Part shown: piece after piece, positions 1 to 10,000 of the stretch
Position numbering within the stretch: position 1 is the first letter of the stretch
How the letters are laid out: every line of letters begins with the position of its first letter
Assembly: GCA_001275005.1 (NCBI GenBank)
Contig: JWZX01002234.1
Location: 1-25,314 of the forward strand
Origin: Chrysochromulina tobinii
Taxonomy: Eukaryota; Haptophyta; Prymnesiales; Chrysochromulinaceae
Length of the DNA stretch: 25,314 nucleotides
Direction: 5' to 3'
Position numbers and translations under genes: made by a program
The notes under the pieces: generated by a model
Databases searched by the model: none
Told to the model about the DNA's origin: nothing
What the model saw: the letters and a program-made list of their open reading frames with translations, nothing else

Positions 1-1
1 G

Positions 2-874
2 GCAGTGCAGCTACAAAGTGCGATGATGGCTGCCAGCGGCGCCAGCATGAGCAGCAGTGGCGGCTCTGGCAGCAGCTGCAGCAGCAGTGGCGGTAGCCTC
101 GGCGGGATGATCATGAGCAGCGGCGGTAGCCTCAGCAGCAGTAGCATCGGCGGCGGTAGCACCAGCGGCGGCAGTGGCGGCATCGGCCTGCTGCTCACCA
201 GCAGTGGCGCCGACGCTGCTAGTGATCAGAAGCGCGCGATCGACACGATGAAGGTAGCGCAGCAGCTGCGTACTGCGGAGGCGGACCTCGAGAAGGCTCT
301 GCGCCAGCTTGCGCTCAAGACGCGCCGCGTTGGAGAGCTCGAGCAGCTCGTCGAGAACCATCGGCTCGAGCAGCTCAAGAAAGACTCTGAGCTCGCAACG
401 CGCGCGAATGAGCTCGCCAAGCTCACTGATCACATCAACATTGAGCGGGGCCGGGCCGATCGCTTACAGCAAGAGGTGACTCGGTTGCACGAGGCCCTCG
501 CGAAACGCTCTGACGAGATGACGACGCTGCAGCAAGAGACGATGCGCCTAGTGGCTCACCTGGAGACTCTCGAGCTCGTTGGGGGGCACGTGGAGGCCGA
601 CGCGATGAGGAGAGGTGCTCCACGGCCGCTGCCAACGTCCACGTGGCGCCCTCCGGCGCATCCACCAGGGCTCGTGCACGCCTCCCAGCACAAGCGCATG
701 GCTCCTGTGCCAGCGCAGCAGCACGCGGCATCTCTTGGGGGCGTGTGGGCGTCAGCGACTGCTTGCGACCCATCGGGTGGGGGAGCGACTGCGCGGAGTG
801 ACGCGAGCACGCTCTCCGGGGGCGAGTGGCCAGATGAGCTGGCAGAGATCTGTCGCTCTGATGGGGGGGGCTGA
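2..874 (+). CDS. 3' part of a Ser/Gly-rich coiled-coil protein (partial, product unknown)
   Basis: The frame is open to the left edge of the window, so the true start is probably upstream. The first in-window ATG is at 23 and the codon at 5 is GTG. The first 70 residues are almost entirely Ser, Gly and Ala with a few Met and Cys, probably disordered. Residues about 75 to 190 are a long charged amphipathic stretch with Leu spacing typical of a parallel coiled coil, for example ELEQLVENHRLEQLKKDSEL and DRLQQEVTRLHEALAKRSDE. The remaining 90 residues are Pro/Ala/Ser-rich. No enzymatic motif is visible. The coiled coil suggests a scaffold or oligomerising protein, but I do not recognise a family. 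The stop is TGA at 872-874. Confidence 0.6.
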   Translation, partial: AVQLQSAMMAASGASMSSSGGSGSSCSSSGGSLGGMIMSSGGSLSSSSIGGGSTSGGSGGIGLLLTSSGADAASDQKRAIDTMKVAQQLRTAEADLEKALRQLALKTRRVGELEQLVENHRLEQLKKDSELATRANELAKLTDHINIERGRADRLQQEVTRLHEALAKRSDEMTTLQQETMRLVAHLETLELVGGHVEADAMRRGAPRPLPTSTWRPPAHPPGLVHASQHKRMAPVPAQQHAASLGGVWASATACDPSGGGATARSDASTLSGGEWPDELAEICRSDGGG

Positions 875-1275
875 GCGTGTGAGCATCGCATGAGCTGCAC
901 CGCGCTATCCTCAAAAATAGAGCTGTGGACCAGACGGTACACGTAACTTATTTAACGTGGAACGATCAGCGCAGCAATCAGCTCACCTCGACGTCGACCG
1001 AGCGACCCGGACTTCTGACGCCGTCCGGGACAGTGTCCGTGTGAGTCGAGTCGAGTCACAGTGTCGTGTGAGTCGAGTCACATGGCATGGTGCGACACGC
1101 GTTCGTGCCATGCCATGGAGACTCGACTTGTTCGCGGGCATGCTCATGGTACATGGTACATGGAGACGTTGAGAGCCTGTGATTGCGGGATCTTGCAATC
1201 ACGTCGTCGTACGCGTGCCGCTCGCGCTTGCTCATGCCATTTTCCGATTTGGGGGGGGTGGCTCCTGGCTCGACT
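875..1275. other. Intergenic spacer between two converging genes
   Basis: This 401-bp stretch separates two genes whose 3' ends face each other. It contains no convincing coding frame. It is rich in short repeated GAGTCGAGTC and CATGG words, including a tandem CATGGTACATGGTACATGG near 1146-1164, and one strong hairpin listed separately. It probably holds the 3' untranslated regions of both genes. Confidence 0.5.
1072..1127. repeat. Imperfect inverted repeat (hairpin)
   Basis: The arm at 1072-1090 (GTCGAGTCACATGGCATGG) pairs with 1108-1127 (CCATGCCATGGAGACTCGAC) with one mismatch and one bulge, around a 17-nt loop. Shorter copies of the GAGTCGAGTC word lie just upstream. It lies between two convergent genes and could form a 3' end or processing structure for either transcript. 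The function is inferred. Confidence 0.55.
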
Positions 1276-3735
1276 TCACTTGCGCGCTTGGCGGGTCGGC
1301 ACGATATCAAACGAACCCTTTTCATGGCTCGGAGTCAGGGTGAAGCCACAGCGACAGCGACCGCTCTGATTCTCTTTCATGGCGTTCAACAGCGATTTCT
1401 TGCAGTCGTCTGGAAGCGGGTTAAATGAAAGGTTTAGCCACATTAGTTTGGGCAACAGTCCCAAGGTGATCATCTGCTCGAGGACCTCGCACCCAGCCTT
1501 CTGGATGTTGTTGTTGGCGAGGTTGAGAGCAGTGAGCGACTCGGGCGCACCACGTGAGGCGGAGGCGCAGATTAGGACGACGTCGGAGCAGGTGAGGCCC
1601 TTGCGAGGTAGCGAGAGGCCGCAGGTGTTGAGCTCTTCAGGATGCTCAGCAAAGCGATCGAAGCTATAGTAGCTCAGCTTCTTCTCGAGGTGGCGCGGGG
1701 TGACTATCGCGCTGGCCACCTTGTCGTCAAACGGCGTGGGCAGCCCGAAGTCGACCGAAGCTAGCTTGGGCGGTTTACCCAGTGCACCGCCGAGGGCGTA
1801 CCCGGCTTCGGCCGAGATGGCATTTGAGATCAGGCAGAGCCGATGGAGGACCGGCGTCTTTCCGTCGTAGGGCCCAAAGTCGCTCTTGCCTTTCAATATC
1901 TCCGCCATCTCGTAAAGGAAGACGTCCGCCACACTCGGCGGCACGTCGTTGAAGAACACGCTCAGGTGCACGGCGGTGGACGGTATCGATTTGGCCAGCT
2001 TCACTGCACTCTCCGAGTTGAATCCCTTCGAACCATTCAGGTTGACGGTGATGTGCGTGAGCGGCGAGGCACCGATGGCATCCAGGCACTTTGTGAGGAG
2101 TTGACCGCCCTCGTCAAAGGCTCTGCGCAGGCAAGCCAGCGCGACACGGCCGCGAACGGTAGCATCGACGACGCTGTGCTGCACACCCTGGGCCTCGAGC
2201 TGCTTGATGATGGATTGCCTGTCCAACTCCATGGAGCAGTTGGCTTCCGACATGCTGCAAGCCAAGACCTTCTCGATTCTGGCGATTGGAAAATGCCCCT
2301 CTCGCTCAACCTTGTTGACAGACTCGCCACCGCCGCTCGGACCCGGCCCCGCGTCGATCAACGCGCACCCGTCAGTCAACCCGACGGCGAATGTTTCCGT
2401 GGGTGGAAGGGGTAGCCGCCGCTTGGACAGATGCAAGAATGGCGTGTAAAAGTCGATCAGCTTCGTCCGGCCGAACATCTTGGTGGTCGAGGCGACGAAG
2501 GCCTCAAAGAATATCCACAGCCGCCGAAAAAGGAGGCCTCGAGGGTCGACGACCACCAGGCAGCCAATGGTGACGGATAACGCGATGGTACGAGGGATGG
2601 CTTCGCGCGCGAGTTTGTCGAGTTTAATGTCGGATGTCGGGTCGTGCTGGTTGAGGGCGAAGGCTGCGATCCAATATGCTGAGCTCTCCTCGCTCACGCC
2701 GCGGTCCGTCGCGTGCTGCTCGATGCAAAGGAGCAGATTGAGCAAGGTGTCCTCCCACCAGTGGATGACCGTCCACGTGGGCGGAATCGGTTCCCGATCG
2801 CCAAGGCACCGCTCCACATAGCTGCACCGATACTGGACTGTCGCGGGTTTGATCACGTAGCGGACGACTTCGTACATGGTTACAGTCTTGGGCTCGAGTA
2901 GCTCTCCGTGGACGTTCATCCAGCCCTCCCTTGGGCAGCGGTCGCTAACGTGGGCCCACAGCTGGCGAAGCTGGGGCAACGTCATGCCGCGCTCCTCGGA
3001 GCGTGGGATGCGCACAGGCGGGCGGTTGAGGTGAAGCTCAACGAGCGCAGCATTGCTGATCGTGCTGGGCGAAACAAGCTCCTGAAGCACCGCGAATCCC
3101 GCGGGCGTCTGGCCAACCACACCGCCGCTGCCGTCAAACCCCGCTTTGTAAAAGCCGCGCCGCCACTCTTCGCGTGAGATCGAGCCGGAGCCGTCCACGT
3201 CCAATAGCGCAAAGAGCTCCTCGATCTTGACGGGGTCGAAGAAGGACGCCTTCTCGAAATACCTGCGCACCTCGCCCAAAGAGATGCTGCCGGAGCCGTC
3301 CACGTCGATGATGCTGAAAAGGGCTTCGGGCGTCGTCCACGTTCGGAACGGCACCACGCCGTAGGCCCGGCGATATGCTTCGGTGCCATGATCGGAGGTG
3401 CATCGGGGGGTCATCGTCGAAGTGCCAGGCCGGCTGTTGCGTGGCGAGCTGGCATGGCCATCAAGCAGGCCGAGCGATTGTCCAGGAATGATGCGCCCGC
3501 CTTTAACGGAGCCTTTGACCGAAGAGTAAGTCCAGGAGGATAGCCCAGGTGTAACGCGCGGGGCAGGGGGTTGGCCGGAGGAGTATATGGTCTTCAGCAG
3601 CGCCCGTGCCGCGGCACCGTGCGTTGTCCCAGTACCTGAACCGCTGCCGCGCGCTGAGTCGGGGCGCGACTTCGGCGCGACACGCGGTGACGACGAGACG
3701 CGCGTCGAGTAGAGCGCGGCGCGTGGCGACAGCAT
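1276..3735 (-). CDS. EF-hand protein with a protist-type HWW/NQHD module and C-terminal leucine-rich region
   Basis: An uninterrupted 819-residue frame. Residues 1-125 are basic and Ser/Gly/Pro-rich. Two canonical calcium-binding EF-hand loops follow, D144-E155 (DVDGSGSISLGE) and D179-E190 (DVDGSGSISREE), so calcium binding is well supported. Residues about 320-420 hold the motifs WTVIHWWEDTLLNLL and YWIAAFALNQHD followed by a hydrophobic stretch. I know this pattern from multi-gene families in dinoflagellates and other algae, where its activity is not established. Residues about 555-790 contain leucine-rich repeat-like units, the clearest being SLTALNLANNNI and KLMWLNLSFNPL. The protein is probably a calcium-responsive scaffold. 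The start is the first ATG of the frame. It is divergent from the UBR gene. I see no intron. Confidence 0.85.
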   Translation of the reverse strand: MLSPRAALYSTRVSSSPRVAPKSRPDSARGSGSGTGTTHGAAARALLKTIYSSGQPPAPRVTPGLSSWTYSSVKGSVKGGRIIPGQSLGLLDGHASSPRNSRPGTSTMTPRCTSDHGTEAYRRAYGVVPFRTWTTPEALFSIIDVDGSGSISLGEVRRYFEKASFFDPVKIEELFALLDVDGSGSISREEWRRGFYKAGFDGSGGVVGQTPAGFAVLQELVSPSTISNAALVELHLNRPPVRIPRSEERGMTLPQLRQLWAHVSDRCPREGWMNVHGELLEPKTVTMYEVVRYVIKPATVQYRCSYVERCLGDREPIPPTWTVIHWWEDTLLNLLLCIEQHATDRGVSEESSAYWIAAFALNQHDPTSDIKLDKLAREAIPRTIALSVTIGCLVVVDPRGLLFRRLWIFFEAFVASTTKMFGRTKLIDFYTPFLHLSKRRLPLPPTETFAVGLTDGCALIDAGPGPSGGGESVNKVEREGHFPIARIEKVLACSMSEANCSMELDRQSIIKQLEAQGVQHSVVDATVRGRVALACLRRAFDEGGQLLTKCLDAIGASPLTHITVNLNGSKGFNSESAVKLAKSIPSTAVHLSVFFNDVPPSVADVFLYEMAEILKGKSDFGPYDGKTPVLHRLCLISNAISAEAGYALGGALGKPPKLASVDFGLPTPFDDKVASAIVTPRHLEKKLSYYSFDRFAEHPEELNTCGLSLPRKGLTCSDVVLICASASRGAPESLTALNLANNNIQKAGCEVLEQMITLGLLPKLMWLNLSFNPLPDDCKKSLLNAMKENQSGRCRCGFTLTPSHEKGSFDIVPTRQARK

Positions 3736-4037
3736 GATGAGCGCAGCTAGAGCGCAGCGTGCAGTGCGAAGGGATCAGCCCAGGGCAATGCCCAGAGAGA
3801 GGAAGGAAGGAGAGGGCCGGAAGGAGAGGGCCGGTTGTTGACGTCGCGAACGACCTGGGAACATACGCTTACCGGCGAAACGCCGTATTGGTGACAGTCG
3901 ATTTCAATCTCGGCCACGAGCATACACGCGGTGGTCCCACACTACATTGTATGGCGGCCGAGTATTTACAGTCACACCAACTTCTCGCCTCCTGCTCGAG
4001 CCATTCCTGGTTGCGCCCTAGCGCAGCAAGCTGCCAA
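3736..4037. promoter_or_regulatory. Shared upstream region of two divergent genes
   Basis: This 302-bp gap lies between the start codons of the minus-strand EF-hand gene and the plus-strand UBR ligase gene, so it should contain both promoters and 5' untranslated regions. The UBR frame stays open through it back to 3759 (with ATGs at 3759 and 3951), but the encoded peptide has mixed composition and no conserved look. It contains direct repeats of GGAAGGAGAGGGCCGG near 3804-3834. I see no clear TATA element. Confidence 0.45.
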
Positions 4038-7000
4038 ATGGGCGAATTGCGCGAGCTCGCCCTTAGAGTTCGCGCGTCGGATCACGTCGACCTCGAAACG
4101 CTCATCTCCACGTTGATCGAGCGCCACAAGCCCGAGCATGTGCTGGAGTTTGTGAGCTACATCATCACCGGCAGCGCACAGCCCACTGCCTCATCTGCTG
4201 ACTCGGCATGTACTGGCATGTGCGGCTTCGTGTGGAAGACGGGCGACACCGTCTACCACTGCCGCACATGCGGCATGGACCCGAGCTGCGCCATCTGCCA
4301 TGACTGCTTCATAAACTCGGACCACACGGGGCACGACTACTGGATGTTCTCCAGCGGCGGCGGGTGCTGCGACTGCGGCGACGTGGAGGCGTGGCGGCGC
4401 GAGGGCTTCTGCAAGAAGCACCCGGGCCCACCCTCGACTGCGCTCGATGAGTACGCATGCGACAGCATGGACCTAAGGGAACGGCGGTGCTTCGAGACGC
4501 TGCTAGACGCGATCACGGCCGCGTACCTGCACGCGCACCTGCTCGTGATGCCGGACGGCGAGCTGAGCGACGGCTGGCACGGCTGCGACCCGCGGCTGCT
4601 GCTCGTCACGTGGCTCACCCGTCTCGCCTCCACCTCACTTCGGATCCGCTCGCTTGTTGGCGTTCACCTGAGTCAGCCGCGCACCGCCACCACCGCATCC
4701 GTGTCCGCGCGTACCGAGTCACCCTCTGCGGACGCGCCCGCGCGCGCGCCTGCACCCGCCGACGCCGCCAGCCGCGCGGCCCTCGCCCGCGCTCGCCAGC
4801 GCGCCGACGCCGCCATCCGCGCGGCGAGTGGCGCGGCCGGCTCGGGCATTACCGTCACCCCCGCGCTTTCCGCGACCGCGAATCGCGCCGTCTCGGGCGC
4901 ATTCGCCGTCGGCCGGGGCGAGGCCGAGCTCAACCATCGCGCGGCCTCCGCCGCGGCGAGCGGTGCGATCTCGACGACGCGAGCTAACCTCCATTGGATC
5001 CGCGAGATCCTCGACCGCAGCTCGAGCAAGGGCGGCGGCGGCGCGCTGGCGAGCGCGGGCGCGGGCGGCGTCGACAAGACAACGACCCTCTTCGGCGGCC
5101 CACACGGTCGGAGTATTCTCGACATGCTACTGTGTGTGGAAGGCGAGCTCGGGCTGGTAACGCGCCGTCCTGAGCGTGCCGTACTGAGCGCGCTGTCTTC
5201 GCGCCGTCCTGAGCGCGCATCCCATGCCTCGCATCGGCCCTCGCCCTGGCTGTCCCTTTGCCTTCGCTCCCCCGTTGCCTCGGCGACACTAGGGCTCCCT
5301 CTCGGCTCATTCTCGTCTCCCCTCTTCTCTCCTCACAGGGGTTACGTGAGGAGCTGCACGCCCTTTACTTTGAGCTGATGCGAGACATGCCTTTCAAGCA
5401 GGCGCTGCTACAGCATGTCATCCGGCACTACCCCGCGTTCATCCTCCAGGCAGCTTCCGTCGCCCTTACGGACTCGAAGACCTCGGTGGCGCCAAAAGAC
5501 TCGGGCTCGACCACCTTTGGCAAGTTCACGGTGCAGTTCAAGGGTAACCTGGTCGTCACCATGGTGACCGACGGTCTGCTCGGAATGCTGCTGGATACGC
5601 TACACTCGCTGCTGCTCGAGGCGGCGCGCGCCGAGGGCGGCGTAATGCTCGAGGAGGGTGAGGACGAGGAGGCCGCCGAGGAGGAGGCGGACATTGAGCT
5701 GGGGTCGGATGAGCTTTTGGGGCATGCAGTTTCGTCACGGGACGAAGCGGACGAACCCGCGGACGAACCCGTCGCCCTTTCGCCCAACGGTGCGGTGGAT
5801 GTGGGCTGGCGGCTGGCGGATGTGGCGGGCGGGCCGAGCGAGATGATGGATGTGGAGGCGAGTCCTCTGGCTGGCTCGGCCTCGGGTGTGGGCGGAGTTC
5901 GCAACCTGGTCGAACGGTATGAGTGGACGGCGGCGGAGGATGAACTAACCCTCGGCTCGGTCGAGGAGTATGGCTCCAAGTGGACGTCGACGCTCGTGGC
6001 GGCGGCGGCTATGGAGAAGGCGGGGGAGCTGTTAGAGGCCGCTGAGCTCGTCGTGAGCGCCAAGTCGCCGATCGTCAGCTCGCACTTGTATTCACAGGTC
6101 TGCTACGATGTGCGGTACACGCTCAACCATCTGCCGCTCGCCGATGCCTTCATGCGGCGAGGCGAGCTGCTGCCGCTGCTGCTGCGCTGCCTCTCGCTCT
6201 GCCAGGGTCTGTACCCCATCCGGAGGCGCACGCAGATGCATGTCGTCCGAGAGGAGAATACGTGGGCCGACGCCTTCTCCCTCGGCACAGAGATGTCCCA
6301 GCTCTTCCCACACGTGGTCGCGGGCATCGCGGCTCCAGAGACCGACCCCGACGCGTCGGCCAAAATCGGGTTGGCCTTGAGCTTGCCGTGTGCGACGCCG
6401 GCGCGCGCGCAGGTGGCGGCGCGCTACGTGGCCGCGGTGACGCACACGACGCGCTCGCTGCGTGCATGGTTGCTCTGCCATCGGGCTGCACGCCTCGGGT
6501 GCGACGGCACGCGTGGCCTCTTCTCGTACCACCTGCCGCTGCACCGGCTGCTGGCCACCCTAGTCTCCTTTGGCGCCCACACGCTGCAGCTGCCCTTGGA
6601 CAGCCTACTGCCGCCGTGCCTCGACGGCGCGGTGCCGCTCAAGGAGGACTTTATCCTTCGGTTGGCGAAGCACCCGCTCCGCGTGCTCACGCTCCTCTCA
6701 CAGACGCGCTCCTCGTACTGGGTGCGTAACGGCCATGCGGCCTCCAAGCCCGCGACCCTGTACCGCTCCCCTACCTTCGGCGAGCTGTTCATGATGCCGG
6801 ACCTGATGTTGCTGCAGTACTGCCTGTTACGGCTGGGCACTGCGCGCTTTGTCGGCCTCGGCCTCGCCACCTTCGCGTTGCGCTCCTTTCTGCCAGGCCT
6901 CGTCTCGGCGAGTCAGCCGCCGCTCGCGTACCCGGCCGTGGACCATTCAGACCGACCGCTCGCCCCGGGCGTCGCCCCAGGCGACCCGACGCCGCTCGCG

Positions 7001-10000
7001 GAAGACTTCCTCACGCTGCTCGTGATGCTCGTCAATGAGCGCTCGCCCTGCGCGAGCGCGGACGCGCCGCCCGCGCCGCCATCCGTCGTCGAGCGCACGA
7101 GCGGCAGCAGCGGCAGCAGCGGCAGCGGCGGCAGCGGCGCGGCAAGGGCCGCTGCCTCGTGGCGCAATGCTCAGGTACTCGAACGGCAGTTGATCCACCG
7201 CCTCGCGCTTTCTGAGCACTGCACCTACTCGGAGCTCATCAATGCGCTGCCCAAGCGCCTCACTGAGCTGCCCGAGTTTGAAGAGTCCCTCCACCGCATC
7301 GCGAACTTTGTGGCGCCTACCGGTATGGCCCAGGGTCGCTACGTGCTGCGCAAGGAGGCATGGAGCCGCTTCGATGCGTTCTTCCCGCTCTACTCGCCCC
7401 AGGACGTGCACCGCGCGCAGGAGCGTGCCGCGCGCTTCGTGCCGTCCGACGCGCCGCTGCCCACGCCGCCGCCGCCGTGTGCCGCCTTCGAGCGCCTGCC
7501 ACATGCCCTCTCCTGCGCCTCTGTGCATGGCATCCTCTACGCAGTCTTATACGCCGCCGTGCGCCGTGGTGAGCGCGGCTCCGAGAGGCTGCTGTGTGTC
7601 GCGCTGCGGCTGCTACAGCTGGCGCTCGCCGCGCCGCCCCGAGCGCCGCCCGGTGCCGCCGCTTCCGCCGCCGCCTCCGCTGCGGCGAAGGCGCCGCCGC
7701 CGCCGCCGCCGCCGCCGCGCACTGCCGCCGAGATCTTTGGGTCTGACTGTGTAGGACGAGTCATCTGGGTGTACGGCTTCTCGCCGTGCCCGGGGCCGCC
7801 TACGCCGCCTCCGGGGCCACCTACGCCGCCTGCAGGGCCACATACGAAGCCTCGTTGGCGCAAGGCCGTCGTGTGCGCCTTCGACGCCGCGACACGCGAG
7901 CACACGCTGCTGTATGGCGCCCAGTACGGCGCGTACGCGGAGCGGCGCGTCGTCTTGGTAGCGCTGCTCCATTCGGAGACGTGGGTCTTCGAGGGCGGGC
8001 CGGGCGCGGGGGATCCTCGGCGCTTCTTCGCGCCACTCACGCGCGTCTTCCCGCCATCGGCCACCTCGATTGAGGAGAATGTGCGGACGGCGCCCATCCT
8101 GCTGGCGCCGGCGCCCATCACGGCGCCCAACCCGAGCCTGACGAGCGCCATGCAGAGCGCTCCTTCGTTCGTGGCTGAGGCCGCTCCGACGCTCATTCAG
8201 CTCGTGTGCCAACTGTCGCGCGATGAGCGCATGCCCACAGCCCGGGCGCTGGCGCAGCAGCTGACCGCGAGCCTCGAGGCCACGTCGCCAGCGTGCGCAG
8301 CGGCTGTGGAAGCAGCCCTACGCCCCCAGCCCGAGGACGTGAGCGCCGTCCCGGGCAGCCTGGGTGGCGCCGCTCCGGGCGCTGCGGGCGGCGCCGCACG
8401 CGCGGGCGCGGGTGGCGCGGCACCCCGAGATCAGAAGGAGGTGCTGCGTCGCAAGCAGCTTGCCAAGGAGCGGCAGGCGGCCATCATGCAGCGATTCTCC
8501 AAGGAGCAAGCTGCCTTTGAGGGCGTGGACGCTACCGGTACCGGCTCGAGCGCCGGCACGAGCGCCGTGGCGGAGCCGGCGGCGGAACGGCCGAGCGCCG
8601 AGCCGAGCGCCGCCGAGGACTTAATGGAGGTCGATACCGCTGCTGAGCCGGCCGCGCCGAGGCTGGCGGCGCAGGTGGCGACGGCGCGGGGAGAGGCGGC
8701 GGAGGCCGAGGCTATGATGCCGGTGGCGGCGGCGGCAGGGCAACAGGGGGGGGCGCTGAGTGATCGTGATCGCATGCCCCCTCCGCCCGTGCCGGCGCAG
8801 CAGGGTCGGCCTCTCGCCACTCATTCCCCTCTCCGCCCCACGCGCGCGCTCGCGCCGACCGGCGCCACCCAAGCCACGTCGACGCCCACGACGACGCCTC
8901 CGTACTCTCCGCAGGCCCGCGCGCCCACGACGACGCCCCCGTACTCTCCGCAGGCCCGCGCGCCCACGACGACGCCCCCGTACTCTCCGCAGGCCCGCGC
9001 GCAGGCACTGCCGCCGGTGACGCGCTATTGCGCGCTGTGCCACGAGATGCTGCTCCCTGAGAGCAGCGTGTGCGGCATGATTGCCTTTGCGCAGAAGGCG
9101 ATCTCGTTCCGCGCGCCGCCGCCTGGGGCGTCGGTGCTCCCCCCTACCTGCGAGCCTTGCGATGACGAAACCGAGGGGGGAGCACCGACGAAACCGACGA
9201 AACCGACGAAACCGAGAGGGGCGGCGGATGACGAAACCGAGGGGGGCGGCGATGACGTGGCCGGCACGACGGCGGCAGCGGCGCCGCTCAAGGGATCGGC
9301 TGCGTGGGCGGCCACCGCTGAGCTCGCGGCTCTCGTGGCGCATGCGACCCAGGCTGAGCTCGAGACCGAGATGGCCGACGACGACGAGCTGGCCGACGAC
9401 CCTGCTGAGCCGCGCGCCGTGCCGGGCGCCGCGCCGGGAGGTGTGAACGGAGGTGCGCGGCTAGTGGACGCCATGGACGACGCGGATGTGATGGGGATGG
9501 AGGACGGCGAGACGCCCGTCGAGGAAGACGAGCTGGAAGGGGTCGTCGCCGAGGAGGTCGACGACCTCGAGGAGGATGCCAACGTCGTCGGCAACCCGAT
9601 GGTCGTGCCACCGCTGCCACATCCGCCGGCGCGCATTGCCGTACGCGCCGCCGCCACCGCCGCCGCCGCCGGTGGGGATTTGATCCTCTGATGACCGCTG
9701 ATTGCCTCTGATTGTATTGGATGGCCTCCCTCATCAGGTGCACGAGGCCGGTGGGGATTTGCTTCGCGAGACGGAGGACTTTGCGCGATTGGACGACCTG
9801 CAAGGAGGGCCCAATGCGGAGCCGTTACTGGCACGCGTGCTCGCGATCATGCACGAGCAGATGGCCGAGGATAAGCGCTGTGAAGAGCGCCCGGTACAGC
9901 GCGCACCGGGCGGCCCACGCGAGCCTCAGCAGCCCCCCTGCGTCTCGGCGCTGTGGAACGTTCTCTGCGGTGCCTGGCCGGCGCAGGGTCTGCATGTGCG

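Noticed and set aside
3759-4037. N-terminal extension of the UBR ligase
   Set aside because: The open frame is there, but composition and codon use differ from the gene body, and a compact start (MGELRELALRV) lies just upstream of the UBR box.
8885-9213. CRISPR-like or regulatory repeat array
   Set aside because: The repeats are in frame within a coding exon, have no spacers and encode PTTTPPYSPQARA and PTK units.
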